A program made the translations under genes and the position numbers. Under the pieces are notes generated by a model. That model worked only from the letters and a program-made list of their open reading frames with translations. It had not been told where the DNA came from and did not search any database. From the NCBI GenBank assembly GCA_028622995.1, contig JAJQJQ010000006.1, positions 930,001-994,000 on the forward strand: a DNA stretch of 64,000 nucleotides, given 5' to 3'. Within the stretch, counting starts at the first letter, position 1. The number at the start of each line of letters is the position of its first letter. Source of the stretch: Panagrolaimus kolymaensis (taxonomy: Eukaryota > Nematoda > Chromadorea > Rhabditida > Panagrolaimidae). Of this stretch, positions 1 to 10,448 are shown piece after piece.

Positions 1-73
1 CTTTCAATTTTGTTTGGAAGTCGTTTATGTAAGAAATCACCATTGAAGCAGAAGCACAATAGATAAAACTCAC

Positions 74-330
74 TGTTGTTGAGTTGGATCATTTTCATCT
101 GCTCCACCAGTCATCGATTCAGGAAGGTTTGGACGTGAACGATTCTTTGCAATCACCATTGTTTTAGTTCGATCTCTAAAAAATATAACAAAAAGGTTAA
201 ACCCAAAGTCACATGTTAAAAATAAAACTTACTGTTGTTGTTCATCATCTTTTGTAAACGTTCGATTTAAATTTTCTTCCGTTGATTTTCCATCTTCTTT
301 AGTAAAAGTTGTATTTAAAGCTTTTGACAT
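74..330 (-). CDS. 5' part of an unrecognised gene (two exons, runs off the window)
   Basis: Two minus-strand exons, 233-330 and 74-175. The ATG is at 330-328. The first exon gives 32 codons (MSKALNTTFTKEDGKSTEEN...) and ends in a GTAAGT donor; the second begins after a TTTTTTAG acceptor, keeps frame (QDRTKTMVIAKNRSR...) and ends in GTGAGT after PTQQ. Both exons end in a CAACAACA run before the donor. The visible protein is hydrophilic and Asn/Gln/Thr-rich, with the sequence NRTFTKDDEQQQ ahead of the basic stretch, and has no signal peptide or membrane segment. I do not recognise the family. The rest of the gene lies left of position 1, and bases 1-73 look like intron. The exon structure is well supported; the function is unknown. 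Confidence 0.6.
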
Positions 331-1771
331 ATTCTTTTAATCTTCGTGGAATCAGTGTTGTTGATGTATCAAGAAAAAATAATAATACAATATAAAGTTT
401 GAAACAATCAAAATATTGTTGTTGTTGATGATGTTATTCTTTTTTTTTGATTTTGAATGAACAAAAAAGACCAAACCAACACTTCGATTAGAGAAAAATA
501 ATAAAAAAAAATGCAGCCAGCAGCGAAGCAAGCGAAGGAATAAAAATAACTTCGATTTTGTTTTCCTTTGAAAGTTTGCTTCCCGCTTTTTTTTCTCCGC
601 GTGGATTTGGCTAAATGATGCTCTGTTGTTGCATTTGAGATGTTTGTTGTTGTCTTGCTTGCTTGGTATGGGACAAAGCTATAGCTAAAAAGCACGTACA
701 TAATTAAAATGCTATAATTTTTTTTTGGAGGATTTAGGATGCTGTATATGTATATTGATTAGTTTTTCGTTTTCCAAAGATTTTATTATTAATACGTTTT
801 ATTTACATTTACAATAAAAATGAAACAACCAAAAAGGGAAGTTGCGATTTCGAAAGGCTCATATTTAAAAAGCTCCATGAGCGATGATGAAATCTTTTCC
901 TTTTCATTTTATAAGCTTTTGGAAGCTCACTTTGTTTGGGTGTTACTGCTATAATGAGTGTTAGTCATAAGCTAAAACTTGCAAGTTTCCGATAACCTTT
1001 TCTGGGTGAAATATTATTGCACCGTTCTTCGCGATGAAAAACCATCCATCATTAAAAGCTTATGTGTATTTTTTTATCTTTAAATTTAGTAAAAAATAAA
1101 GAATTTTTGTTAAACAATATTATGTTGAAAATTTTGCAAGTAAACAACAAACACGAAGAAGAAAAAAAATCAAGAAAAGCACACGATGGCAACATCATTA
1201 AAGCAAAGAAAAGTTTTTGCGATAATAATTCTTCCGCCATCGTTTTTTCTTCGTCTTCTCTTCATCGTTGTAAATTCTTATCAACATTTTCGCACACAAA
1301 GAAATCAAAGAACTTCAATGAGAAAAAAAGGTATATTTATATTGAAATGAATGACTGTAATTTTTTTCTTTTCTTGATAAAAATATATATAAAAGAGGAA
1401 AGGTGGAATGATGACACAACTAACTAACGACAGAAATTGATTATTACAAAATTATTTCAAGTTGTTACGTAAAAAAAATGAGTTGGCAAAAAAAAATAAA
1501 AATAGGTTTTGTAAATAAAAATAAATTCAGCCGTAATAGGAATGAGAAGCGATACTTCCCAAATATATTTGAAAGCCAAAAATACCATAAACTTGAACAA
1601 CAAAAAATAAACAACATTCTTTAATTTTTCCTAAAAAAACTAAAACGAAGCTACAGTAACCCTTTTTAAATTTAATACACATAATAGGCATTTTTATAAA
1701 GGATAATAACCGTTTATTATTTTTAAAGCAATTAAATATATGTACAAAAATTAAAACATTTTATAATTATT
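331..1771. other. Gene-free A/T-rich interval
   Basis: This lies between the first exon of the left-end gene and the 3' end of the bZIP gene. It holds upstream sequence for the left gene and the 3' UTR of the bZIP gene. Open stretches at 408-701 and 1062-1427 are Phe/Lys/Ser-rich, have no splice or start context, and look like chance reading frames. Confidence 0.5.
1713..1718 (-). terminator. Poly(A) signal of the bZIP gene
   Basis: AATAAA on the minus strand, about 55 nt beyond the stop codon at 1772. Confidence 0.55.
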
Positions 1772-2223
1772 TCACCTTCCATTTAGCACATTTTGTTTTG
1801 ATGAATTACACAGTGGAGCAATTTGTGCAATTATTTGTGCTTCAGTTGCTTCTCTTTCGAACGTTCTAAAAAAATTACATAGGCCATTAAATTTTTCTTA
1901 GTTTTAAGTTGACTCTAATTTTGTTGGATATTCAGAAATTTGAGAAGCTTTCCTCAAATTTATTTTGTTTAAACAAACCTTTCTAATTCATCATTAATTT
2001 TCCGTTGATTTTCTAAACTTTCAATCATTTGTTTTTCTTCCATTCGACGATTTTCTCGACATTTTTTTACCGCTTCATTATTTTTTTGTCTCTTTATTTT
2101 CTTTTTTTCTTCTTCTTTTGAAATAAATATCGTAAATTCAGGATTTAACGATTTTGTAAAGCATGAATTTACTATTCCTTGGGATGATGGAGATGATAAA
2201 TTTGAAAATTGCTTGGTAAACAT
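1772..2223 (-). CDS. Small C/EBP-like bZIP transcription factor
   Basis: Two exons, 1979-2223 and 1772-1865, joined in frame (AG/A = Arg), predict 112 aa. Residues about 40-82 form a basic region and leucine-zipper start: the stretch KRQKNNEAVKKCRENRRMEE has the N-N-x-A-V-x-x-C/S-R contact pattern of the C/EBP family (known), followed by MIESLENQRKINDELERTF. The chain ends about 25 residues later (SKQNVLNGR). A short C/EBP-type protein with little besides the bZIP is reminiscent of C. elegans CEBP-2 or C/EBP-gamma, which act as nuclear dimerisation partners; that comparison is from memory. I chose the ATG at 2223 because the open frame extending to 2307 has no upstream ATG. Another small bZIP class (CES-2/PAR-like) remains possible. 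Confidence 0.75.
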
Positions 2224-3076
2224 AAATAACCTTTTGGGATTTAGAAAGTTTTGGGATAAAAGAGACCTGAAGGATTGAAAGTTTTGCACAAAAAAAATAC
2301 AAAACAATCAAAGAAGAAAAAACATTAAAGCAAAATTTTGAATTTTATAAAGTGCATGAAGTAATAAGAGTAGTTTATTTATAGCAATTTGAAAGCTGAC
2401 TCACCATTTGATAAGAAAGATTTTCTAATTTCTCTAAACAAAAACATTACACGTAAGAGGAAGTCCTTTGATTATTCCTTCTTCGTCACTCTTATCAGTG
2501 TTTTTGATTTAAAAGGAAAAAATGCAAAAATGTATCGATTTCAAGAGTTGAAAAAAAAATTGACTGTTTGTTTGGTTTTTTGAACATTAATATGGCGCCA
2601 GCTTGTCGACAACAGGACACGACAAACGTAGTAAATAAGAAACTGAAAGATTTAATAAACAAAATTATGTATTAGAAAAAAAAGTTGGATTATGAAAATA
2701 AATAGGAATTATTTGTAAGCTATCCCTAAAAAAATATGTATGTAAACAAAAGAATCCTATGAATTAGTAGTCTCACAACAAAGATTTGAAAATTATCGTT
2801 GTTGAATAAAAGCTATTTTTTCGATCGAGTGAAATAAGCATTCTTCGTTTTTACAACAAAAAAAATGTTTCCACACAATCATTTCCAATGAAAATATTCA
2901 AATTTATTTTTTCTCATTCATTTTGAAGTCATCCTTTCAAAAGTTTGAAACTCAAATCATTCTAACCTTTCATTGGTGATTGAAATCGGCTGTTTTTCTC
3001 TTGCTTGCTCTCTCATCAATTTTGAACTAAACTAATCTGATCTCTCAACAACTTCAACCTTCAACTAATAGAAAAT
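2224..3076. promoter_or_regulatory. Divergent intergenic region between bZIP and membrane-protein genes
   Basis: About 850 bp separate two head-to-head start codons, so both promoters probably lie here. The right part (2990-3070) is rich in CTTG/CTCTC/CAACTTCAACC and reads like a 5' UTR leading into the ATG at 3077. I see no clear operator or TATA box that I would defend. Confidence 0.4.
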
Positions 3077-3801
3077 ATGGCCAACAACAACAATTATGAA
3101 AATCTTCCAAATGAAGCATTCGTTACTGCACCTGATCGTTCTCCAGCTGTTTTAATTAGTCCTGCACCAAATGATTACTTTCAACTTCCAAATCAACAAC
3201 AACAGCAACAACCATCATCTGCTCCTCCACAATCATCTGCTGAACCTGTTTCTTCTTCAAAACCTCAACAGCAACAACAAGCACCTCCACCGCCACAACC
3301 AAAGCAACAACCTCCACCATTGCCTCAACCTCCTAAAGCTCCACAAACAACTGAAGAACAAGAATTAAATAAAGAAAGTGAACGAAAGAGTTTAAAAGAT
3401 GATAGCATGGAAGATGATAAACCTATAATTGAAAAGAATAGTCCGAAAGAAGTCAAGGCTATGGTAAGCATCTTTATTTAACAATTTTTGATATGTTTAC
3501 ATTCGATTTTTTTTAGTCAAACCCTCCACAAACAACAACAAAGATCGAACAAAAGGTAGTCAAAGCTGGTGAAGAACAACAACAAAAACTTGGTGGAAAG
3601 GATCCTGGAAATCATGAAGAAATGGTCAAAGTTCCTAAACGTATTAAACGTTTTGCTGATATTCAACAACATCAAAGTAAAAGAGTTGTATGGTGCATAT
3701 ATACTGTCACGGCTTTAATTATTTCGATTGGTTTGGTACTAACAATCATGATGGTAATTTTCTCGTGTACTGATTGCTTTGGAAAATGTAAGAAACCTTA
3801 A
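3077..3801 (+). CDS. Pro/Gln-rich protein with one C-terminal transmembrane segment
   Basis: Two exons, 3077-3463 and 3517-3801, separated by a 53-bp intron (ATG/GTAAGC donor, TTTTTTTTAG acceptor), give 223 aa. Residues 1-35 are Asn-rich (MANNNNYENLPNEAF). Residues about 35-95 are almost entirely Pro/Gln/Ser, suggesting disorder, followed by a charged stretch. Near the C terminus, after KRIKRFADIQQHQSKR, comes one hydrophobic span of about 25 residues (WCIYTVTALIISIGLVL...) and a short Cys-containing tail (CTDCFGKCKKP). With no signal peptide and the span close to the C terminus, it is probably a single-pass protein with a large cytosolic N-terminal region. I do not recognise the family. An AATAAA lies 39 nt beyond the stop. 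Confidence 0.75.
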
Positions 3802-3839
3802 AAATATTGCATCATTTGTCATCATTGTATAAAATTGAA

Positions 3840-3845
3840 AATAAA
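3840..3845 (+). terminator. Poly(A) signal of the Pro/Gln-rich gene
   Basis: AATAAA 39 nt downstream of the TAA at 3799-3801. Confidence 0.6.
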
Positions 3846-4052
3846 GATTAATTGAATTTGTATTTTTTGTGTTTTTGCTAAAGCATTTTGGGAAAATTTC
3901 GAGGTTGAGTAGCATGCTTACATAGCCTTTTCTAATTGCGGGATACAATTAGTCATTACTTTAAAATCATCTCCCATTCACATAATGCATTTCGTTCTGT
4001 CAACCCATAAAAGCAACAAAAAACAAGTGATCGCAAAATACATTACAGAATA

Positions 4053-4058
4053 TTTATT
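4053..4058 (-). terminator. Poly(A) signal of the 111-aa gene
   Basis: AATAAA on the minus strand, about 42 nt downstream of the stop at 4100. Confidence 0.55.
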
Positions 4059-4099
4059 TACATCACAATGTGATAAAATTAAACAGAGAAAAAATAATA

Positions 4100-4488
4100 T
4101 TAAAGTTCATCGTACTTTTCTTTAACATATTGAGCAGCACGTTCAGCTCCAGCTTTAGCCGTTTCATAAGCTTCTTTGACCGTGTGATGAATGATTATAC
4201 CCTTTTCTTTCAAAACAGCTTCATAATCTTCCATGTTTTGCTTGAAATTTTCCATAAGACCTTCATGAGATAACATGGTGTTCTTGAGTTCTTTGAGTTG
4301 ATTGGATATTCCATCAAGAGTTTTTTGATCTGGTGTTCGTCCATAGAAGAGGTGAATTGGGATCAAGAGCAAAAGACCAACACAAAAGCCTATGACCCAT
4401 GCGCTAACCAAGCTTCTGAAAAAAAAAAGAACGATATAAAGAGATGAAGCATAAAAAAAGAAACTTACTCAGGTTTAGTTGGAACCAT
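4100..4488 (-). CDS. 111-aa membrane-anchored helical protein
   Basis: A tiny first exon (4469-4488, MVPTKP plus two bases) joins a second exon (4100-4415) in frame to give 111 aa. Residues about 8-30 (SLVSAWVIGFCVGLLLLIPI) form one hydrophobic segment, a signal anchor or transmembrane helix. The rest is charged and predicted helical: LKELKNTMLSHEGLMENF, then an Ala-rich amphipathic helix near the end (AKAGAERAAQYVKEKYDEL). The layout suggests an N-terminal anchor with a coiled-coil or lipid-facing tail. I do not recognise a named family. The 53-bp intron and the poly(A) signal support a real gene. Confidence 0.75.
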
Positions 4489-4773
4489 TTTCGATGTAAA
4501 ATTGCTGAAGAAACGTGAAGAAAACAAAAGCTGTTGATGAAAGCTTTCAATCAAAAGTAAAAACGTTTGAAAGAAAAAAGGTGGCTGAATAAAAAATTTT
4601 TGTTTCGTACTCGCGAACAAAATTTACAGTATTCACTTTACTTGAAATTCCATTCAAGAGAATGTTTTTTTGCGCATATTTAAAATTTCATCAACACTTT
4701 TTTTTATTTGTTCGTTTCAATGTGTTTTTCAAAGAGATTTCATCGTAATTTTTTAAAATTATTTTTCAAAAAC

Positions 4774-4779
4774 TTTATT
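4774..4779 (-). terminator. Poly(A) signal of the 38-aa gene
   Basis: AATAAA on the minus strand, about 55 nt past the stop codon at 4835. Confidence 0.5.
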
Positions 4780-4834
4780 AAACAAAAACATAAAGCTTGC
4801 AACAACTAACTACTTATAAAGAAATACAAAAATG

Positions 4835-4951
4835 TTAAACATTGCAACCGCCACCATCAATGGGTTTGAAATCATTATTAGGTTTGAAGAAACCTTTATA
4901 AACATCAGAGAAGACATGGAAATGATAAAAATCAGCGAAGTTATTTCTCAT
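4835..4951 (-). CDS. Candidate 38-aa micropeptide gene (acceptor 7 nt before the ATG)
   Basis: An AAATTTCAG acceptor ends at 4959, the ATG follows after only seven bases at 4951, and a 38-codon frame (MRNNFADFYHFHVFSDVYKG...GGGCNV) ends at 4835, with AATAAA beyond. An acceptor that close to the ATG is what a spliced-leader trans-splice site looks like in nematodes (known); the alternative is the last exon of a longer gene whose upstream exon I cannot find before the receptor gene. The peptide is aromatic-rich with Gly-Gly-Gly-Cys near the end and no signal peptide. Function unknown. Confidence 0.45.
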   Translation of the reverse strand: MRNNFADFYHFHVFSDVYKGFFKPNNDFKPIDGGGCNV

Positions 4952-5222
4952 TGTTGGACTGAAATTTAATGAATTAATTATTATTAGTTGATATTGTTTA
5001 GGAAATATGTTGTTTTTTTGGGTCAAAAAAAGGAGGAGATTTTGTTGCAAGTTTTAGAAAAAAGCTTTTTTGGGCGAAGAACGATTCTTAGAAAATTCAA
5101 AAGTGCTTCAACAAACTAAAGAATATTGAAGTATTTTCGATAATGAACTTGCATGTTTATTAATTACAATCAAAGGCAGAAATGGAACACGATTTTGTTA
5201 AATAAATTGCTTTCAGTAAAGA

Positions 5223-5228
5223 TTTATT
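5223..5228 (-). terminator. Poly(A) signal of the receptor gene
   Basis: AATAAA on the minus strand, about 35 nt after the stop at 5262. Confidence 0.5.
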
Positions 5229-5261
5229 TGTTGTTGCTGCTTTTGGAGTTCTAGCAAAGAG

Positions 5262-6198
5262 TCAGTAAGCTCGGTTGTTAATCGACTCAACTCTAGCTAC
5301 CATAACTTTTTTTCATTTTAATCTTTTCAACTTACTTGGTTACAAATAAAATAAGTAACATAACAATATAATAAAAAGTATGAAACATATCTGCTAAAGC
5401 ATTCAAAGAATTATAACCAATGAAATCTTTGATATATATTCGATTTATGGCTATTATCGTTATCAACGAATAAATAACTAACATAATTGAACCATAAAAA
5501 GATTGAAATAATATAGTGCATTCAATTTTGGTTGAATTTTGATAATTTCTTTTACGAACTATGTAAACTGTAGCGATGAGAAGTAGCAAAGAAAAAATGG
5601 CGTTGATGCAAGTGTGAAGGGACGCAGTTAATTGAGAGCTAATCGAATACGAAGAAATTTTACAATTTGTCGTTGTTGATGTTGATGATAGAGAATTTAA
5701 AAAGCATGAAGATGAATGATTAATTGTTGGAAGATTAATTAAAATAGGATAAATAAGAGTCAAAAATATAACAAAAATTGTAACGTAGCTTTTCCAAATT
5801 GTGTGGTATTTAACCGTAAATAACATAGCTGTGATTTGATTTAGCGTTAACATAGAATTTGCAAAACCCGTATTAAATGAATGATACCATTTAGCTATAA
5901 TATTTATTTGTGAAATAGAATTTTCTTGGCTGTTACTTGTTGAAATAATAAAAGATTCACTAATTTTTGTTATAATAAATACTAAAGCATGAGTGGAACA
6001 TGCAATAATAAATATTGAGATATAACTAAATTTTAATGGAGATGATGATGAAGAAGTTTTAGAAAGTGCTTCAATAATTATAAATGCAATAAATAATATT
6101 AAAATAAATAGAAATAAATAGTTTAATAGCAAATTTAAGTATGATAGCAACATAGTTATGGTATTGGCAAAATTTGAATAACTTTCAAATGTTGTCAT
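5262..6198 (-). CDS. Nematode serpentine chemoreceptor-like 7TM protein (class gamma-like)
   Basis: The main exon 5336-6198 carries 287 codons; a GTAAGT donor (ACC AA/GTAAGT) and a GCTAG acceptor join it in frame to 5262-5292, which adds KVESINNRAY and a stop, giving 297 aa. Seven hydrophobic segments are visible, at about residues 15-45, 55-78, 108-133, 138-158, 190-215, 228-252 and 262-287. The end of segment 3 and the second loop read LNQITAMLFTVKYHTIWK, resembling the L-N-R-x-T-A...Y...W-K signature of Srg-type receptors (known family feature, matched by eye). It is probably a chemosensory receptor of the neuronal plasma membrane. The exact Sr class is uncertain. Without the short last exon the frame also stops at once (LFVTK), so intron retention would cost only about nine residues. 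Confidence 0.72.
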
Positions 6199-7394
6199 TT
6201 TTTTTAGGAATATTTTAAAGTTTTTGGAGTTTAAAAAATTTGCGAAAAATAAAAATATAGTAAATAAATAAAAAAAGTATTTGAATTAAGCTTTTAAGAG
6301 CCACACCACGATGTTGCTACAATTTTACAATTTTTTTGAATGAAATTTTTCTTCTTTAATCCACTTCAAAAAAATTATTATTCCATTTATATATGTGATA
6401 ATGAGAATAGGAAGAATTTTTTTTGTATTCACCGGATCTTTGGATTTACAAGCAGCAATTAATTAGGCTGCTTTTTTATCAGTTTTTCCAGACAGACAAC
6501 CTTTTTTTCTAAAAAACAAAATGAAAATGATAAATTAATTATATTTCAAAAAAAACGTCGTCAATGAAGGGCTTAGTTTCGGATGGATAAAAAAACTAAA
6601 CTTTTTTTATTATTTATTTTGAATAAAAAACACGTAAAGCGGAACGAGAAAAAAATATGTTATCTTTGGCCTTTTTTTCAGTCGTAGCCCACAAATTTTA
6701 TTTTTATGTTTGACATACGTATATTTTTAAATTTTGCCTCAAGCATTTGTTTTTTTGTTTTTATGAACTTTTTAGAAATAAAAAAAGTTTGAGACCAAAC
6801 TTTGAAAAAACTTTGAAAAGGTTTTAATAAGAATTAATTTAAAATTAATTATTTATAAATTTATGAGAAGAAGCAAAAAAATGCGCGCACAAAAAAATGA
6901 GTAAAACTAAAATAAGCAATGAATTAGATACAAGGCGCATCTTGAACTCCAAATATTTTTTTAGTCAAATGACAGAATCCGAAATTTAAAAAAATATTAG
7001 TTAACTGTAGCTTATTTTCTTCTTCTTCGGATCTCTGAAATAAAATTTGCTGCATTCGTCGGCAGAAATCTTTCATTTTTAAATATATTAAAAAGTGTTA
7101 GATTTGTTTTTCAAAATTTTGAAGTCACACATTTTTCAAGACTTTTTCCAAGAAAGAAAAATTCCCAATTTTTATTTTCAAGAAGTCATAATATTTTTTT
7201 GTTTTTCATTTTTCTCACTTTTGCAAACACCGAATGGCTGACTGACTGACACCTCTCTTATTTTCCAAGTTTTTTATCTTCAGACACATCAGACTTGTTT
7301 TCCATAAAAAAACAAACAAACCTTTTTAAAGAAAAAGTACATATGAAGAAAGAGAAAATTAAATTATCATATTTTTTCTTTCATTTATTAAAAA
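6199..7394. other. Gene-poor interval upstream of the receptor gene
   Basis: A/T-rich DNA that should contain the receptor promoter. Two short minus-strand exon-like pieces are present: an acceptor near 6510 followed by KKGCLSGKTDKKAA and a stop, and an acceptor near 7035 followed by Arg/Glu codons. I could not connect either to a start codon, so no gene is called. Confidence 0.4.
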
Positions 7395-7405
7395 CAACTA
7401 TTATA
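7395..7405. repeat. Target-site duplication, 3' side of the RTE element
   Basis: CAACTATTATA, an 11-bp direct repeat identical to 10449-10459 and immediately flanking the LINE. Confidence 0.85.
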
Positions 7406-7441
7406 TTTTTATTTATTTTTATTTATTTATTTATTTATTAT
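7406..7441 (-). repeat. (TAAA)n-like 3' tail of the RTE element
   Basis: On the minus strand the element ends almost directly after the stop codon in a run of TAAA-type repeats. A very short 3' UTR with a simple-repeat tail is typical of RTE LINEs (known). Confidence 0.8.
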
Positions 7442-7444
7442 CTT

Positions 7445-10267
7445 TTATCTGTCTCGAAGGACGAAAGATTCTAACAAACGACACCACGAATCAGACAAAG
7501 CAATGACATTGAGACGTTGGAAATTTTTTTCTTGAGTATGTTTCATAATGTCATCAATCCAGCGAGTTGGAGGACGTCCAAGAGGTCTCTTGCCAGCAGG
7601 TTTCCATTCAGTCAGTAAACGATTCCATCGATTGTCAGGAAGCAGCAGGAGTTTACGAAGATAATTCCATTTTCTTTTTCTTGCTTGATGAACGAAATCT
7701 TTGAGACCAGTTCTTTCACGAAGCCATTCACGAGGATGTTGATCGATTAATTTCACGTTTAGCATTCTTCTTTCCATTCTTCGTTGAGCTACAGCAAGAC
7801 GATCTTCTTCAGATTTGGTCAAAGCCCAGGTTTCACATCCATACAATATGGCAGGAAGCACACATTGATGAAGATATTTTCTTTTCAAGTTCATTGGGAC
7901 TCTTCTTGACATCAGCAAATTCTTCGCTTTGTAGAAAGAGCTCCATCCGGCAGATATTCTTCGAGAGATTTCTTTGTTGAATCGTTTTGGTTTTGAAGGC
8001 CAATAGATCAGTTGACCGAGATATATAAATTCATTTACCAATTCAACTTGTAGATCATCAAGAAGTAAAGTTCCATCAGGAGTATTCGCATTAGTCATCC
8101 ACTTTGTTTTATCGACGTTGATTTCGAGTCCAACAGTAGCAGAAGTTCCAGCGACTTGGTTGAGCAAACATTGGAGACCTTCCAATGAATGAGAGCATAG
8201 CATGATGTCATCAGCAAAAGTGAGATATCCTAGTTTTTTTCCATTGATGTTGATTCCAGCATTCCAGTTGACAAGATCAAGAGCAGTTTGAAGGGTAAGA
8301 GCAAAGAGGATAGGCGAGAGCGTATCTCCTTGTCTTACACCTTTTTGGACATTGATGTTGATAGATGAAGAGCCAATATTTATACTTGATGTACCACCAG
8401 CATAGATCATTTTGATGATTTCAATTGTACCAGGATCAATACCAAATTTTTGAAGAGCATTCCATAGAGCAGAAAGTTCAATGGAGTCAAATGCTTTTTT
8501 GAAGTCAATAAAAACAACAAAAAGAGGCAAATTGAACTCACGACACTTTTCAAATAGTTGATTTGCGGTATGTATATGATCAATAGTTGAGTAACATCTT
8601 CGGAATCCAGCTTGTTGAGGAGGAAGAGCACCAGAAGTTTCAGCAGCATCCATTACACGTTGAGTGAGTACTCGAGTCATCAGCTTATACAAGACAGGAA
8701 GTAGTGAAATAGGACGATAGTTTTCAATATTGTTTCTATTTCCTTTCTTGGGAAGTAAGATGGTTTTCGAATGAAGTAGTTCAGGAGGCAGATTGTTTCC
8801 GAGTAGTAATCCATTTAGAGCATCAGCAAGTCTTATAGCAAAACTTGAAATTGTTGTTTTGACAGCTTTTGATGGAATATTGTCGGCGCCAGGAGCAGTG
8901 TTAGCCTTCATTCGACGAGCAGCAGAGATAAGTTCATCAGGAGTAATTTCCGCAATTGAAACTTCTGGATCACGAACATGAACATAGTTCCCATCTCGAG
9001 ATACATAGAGTTTTTCATAGAATTGAACGATGACATCCATGAGTTCAGCAACAGTTTCAGTGACAGTACCATCCGATCGAGTCAGTTGGACCATTTGATT
9101 CCGTCTTTGGATCATTTCAGAGCGACCACGTTTCAGTCGGTTGTCTTGGATAGCCCGTTCCATCACGTTTATATAATGACTAATGAGATCATTTTTAACG
9201 GATTTACGGACCAGTTTACAAAGTTCAGAATATTCTACAAGAGCATGACGAGCATCAGTCAAACCATGTTTCATTTCACGACGTTGTTCCATAAGATCAA
9301 GAGTTGTTTGTGAGAGTCTAGAAAATAAAACAGGTTGATAAGAGCTTACTTTTGAACTTGTTATGAGAGCAGATTTGATTTGTTCTAGTTCAACTTTAGG
9401 ATTTGTAGCAGTTGGAAGTGTTTTCAGTTGTTCATTCATAGAGAAGATGAGCAGCGATTTATCATAATCAGGAGTGACAAAGTTACATGGTTGAGAACGA
9501 GCATATTTCTTTATTGGAATGTTTATCATAGCACGAACCATACGATGATCACTACCAGAGAATCTATTAAGCACTGTTACATCTTGAACGATTGATTTCT
9601 TTTTAGTGAGAATGTAGTCGATTTCTTTTGTTGTTTTTCCATTTGGTGAATGCCAGGTCCATCTTCGGTTTCGTCCTTTTTTGAAGTATGTGTTCATAAG
9701 GTACAGCTCATTTGATTCACAGAAGTTGTATAAGAGTTGACCATGTTCATTTCGAGAGTCAAAAGAGAACTTACCGATATAGTTTTCACCAGCTTCACCA
9801 AGACCAGTCGACGCATTAAAATCACCAAGAATCAATTCATAAGTTACACGACCAGAAAGAGCATCTTCAAGTTGAGAAAGGAACATTTCATATTCTTCTT
9901 CGCCGCGTCCACTTTGAGGAGCATAGACTTGGGTAACCCGGAATGTCTTACCTCCACGAAGTTTGAAAAGGATTTGGATCAGTCGATCAGAAATGTATTT
10001 AACACCAATTATTTTCTTGTTAAGTTCAGGACAAATCAAAAGAGCAACACCAGAATAGCCAAAAACAGACTTACCACTATTGTACATGAAGTATCCAGAT
10101 GAGAGTTGTTCACATGTTTGACCAATTTTCCATGTTTCAGCAAGACCAAGAATATCAAATTTCTTCAATTTTGAAAGTTCATTTTGAAACGATTGGAATC
10201 GATCAGCGGTTGAGATGGAATTGCAGTTGTATGTCATTGCAATCAGTCTTCTTGTTAGTGGTGTCAT
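7445..10267 (-). CDS. RTE-type LINE ORF: endonuclease plus reverse transcriptase
   Basis: The 940-aa polyprotein mediates target-primed reverse transcription of its own RNA. Residues about 8-245 form an APE-like endonuclease/exonuclease/phosphatase domain: catalytic Glu in LAETWK (44), D-x-N in LILGDFNAS (148-150), and the terminal SDH (239-241). Residues about 500-760 form the reverse transcriptase: ILLPKKGNRNNIENYRPISL, then FVVFIDFKKAFDS (first catalytic Asp, about 585), QKGVRQGDTLSPILFAL, and the FADD box in YLTFADDIML (about 684-687). The C-terminal part carries GCETWALT and RWIDDI, a layout common in RTE proteins. All catalytic residues I can name are present, so it could be functional. 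The start chosen is the first ATG; MTYNCNSIS, 11 residues in, is a possible alternative. Confidence 0.92.
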   Translation of the reverse strand: MTPLTRRLIAMTYNCNSISTADRFQSFQNELSKLKKFDILGLAETWKIGQTCEQLSSGYFMYNSGKSVFGYSGVALLICPELNKKIIGVKYISDRLIQILFKLRGGKTFRVTQVYAPQSGRGEEEYEMFLSQLEDALSGRVTYELILGDFNASTGLGEAGENYIGKFSFDSRNEHGQLLYNFCESNELYLMNTYFKKGRNRRWTWHSPNGKTTKEIDYILTKKKSIVQDVTVLNRFSGSDHRMVRAMINIPIKKYARSQPCNFVTPDYDKSLLIFSMNEQLKTLPTATNPKVELEQIKSALITSSKVSSYQPVLFSRLSQTTLDLMEQRREMKHGLTDARHALVEYSELCKLVRKSVKNDLISHYINVMERAIQDNRLKRGRSEMIQRRNQMVQLTRSDGTVTETVAELMDVIVQFYEKLYVSRDGNYVHVRDPEVSIAEITPDELISAARRMKANTAPGADNIPSKAVKTTISSFAIRLADALNGLLLGNNLPPELLHSKTILLPKKGNRNNIENYRPISLLPVLYKLMTRVLTQRVMDAAETSGALPPQQAGFRRCYSTIDHIHTANQLFEKCREFNLPLFVVFIDFKKAFDSIELSALWNALQKFGIDPGTIEIIKMIYAGGTSSINIGSSSININVQKGVRQGDTLSPILFALTLQTALDLVNWNAGININGKKLGYLTFADDIMLCSHSLEGLQCLLNQVAGTSATVGLEINVDKTKWMTNANTPDGTLLLDDLQVELVNEFIYLGQLIYWPSKPKRFNKEISRRISAGWSSFYKAKNLLMSRRVPMNLKRKYLHQCVLPAILYGCETWALTKSEEDRLAVAQRRMERRMLNVKLIDQHPREWLRERTGLKDFVHQARKRKWNYLRKLLLLPDNRWNRLLTEWKPAGKRPLGRPPTRWIDDIMKHTQEKNFQRLNVIALSDSWCRLLESFVLRDR

Positions 10268-10448
10268 TTGTTAGTTAGGTTTAGCTAATTATTCCCTTTC
10301 CGTACACGCTACTGTATGGTGGAAAGGTATCTTCAATTCGTACACTTTATACCAACTTGCATCCATGCAAATTAGCATAAAGTTATTTAAGAGAACAATG
10401 AAGCGAGCGACCGCTCACCGTCTCAAAAAAACGTGCGAATGAATGATG

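Larger units (their letters stand above)
7406..10448 (-). mobile_element. Complete RTE-clade non-LTR retrotransposon, 3,043 bp
   Basis: The element is bounded by perfect 11-bp duplications (CAACTATTATA at 7395-7405 and 10449-10459). In transcription order it has a leader of about 181 bp (10448-10268), one intact 940-codon ORF, and a 3' UTR consisting of little more than a TAAA-type tail. One ORF encoding endonuclease plus reverse transcriptase and a short repeat-tailed 3' end place it in the RTE clade. Perfect duplications, no frameshift and no 5' truncation that I can see suggest a recent insertion. It sits between the receptor gene and the 3' end of ketn-1 and disrupts no gene I can identify. 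Confidence 0.88.

Noticed and set aside
408..701. 97-aa minus-strand open frame
   Set aside because: Low-complexity Ser/Thr/Phe frame without start or splice context; composition matches translated A/T-rich intergenic DNA.
1062..1427. 121-aa plus-strand open frame
   Set aside because: Asn/Lys/Phe-rich, overlaps another spurious frame on the opposite strand, and has no supporting signals.
6470..7050. Two exon-like pieces (KKGCLSGKTDKKAA-stop near 6510-6465; Arg/Glu piece near 7035)
   Set aside because: Each has an acceptor-like sequence but I could not find a start exon or a consistent joining phase; left as unexplained.
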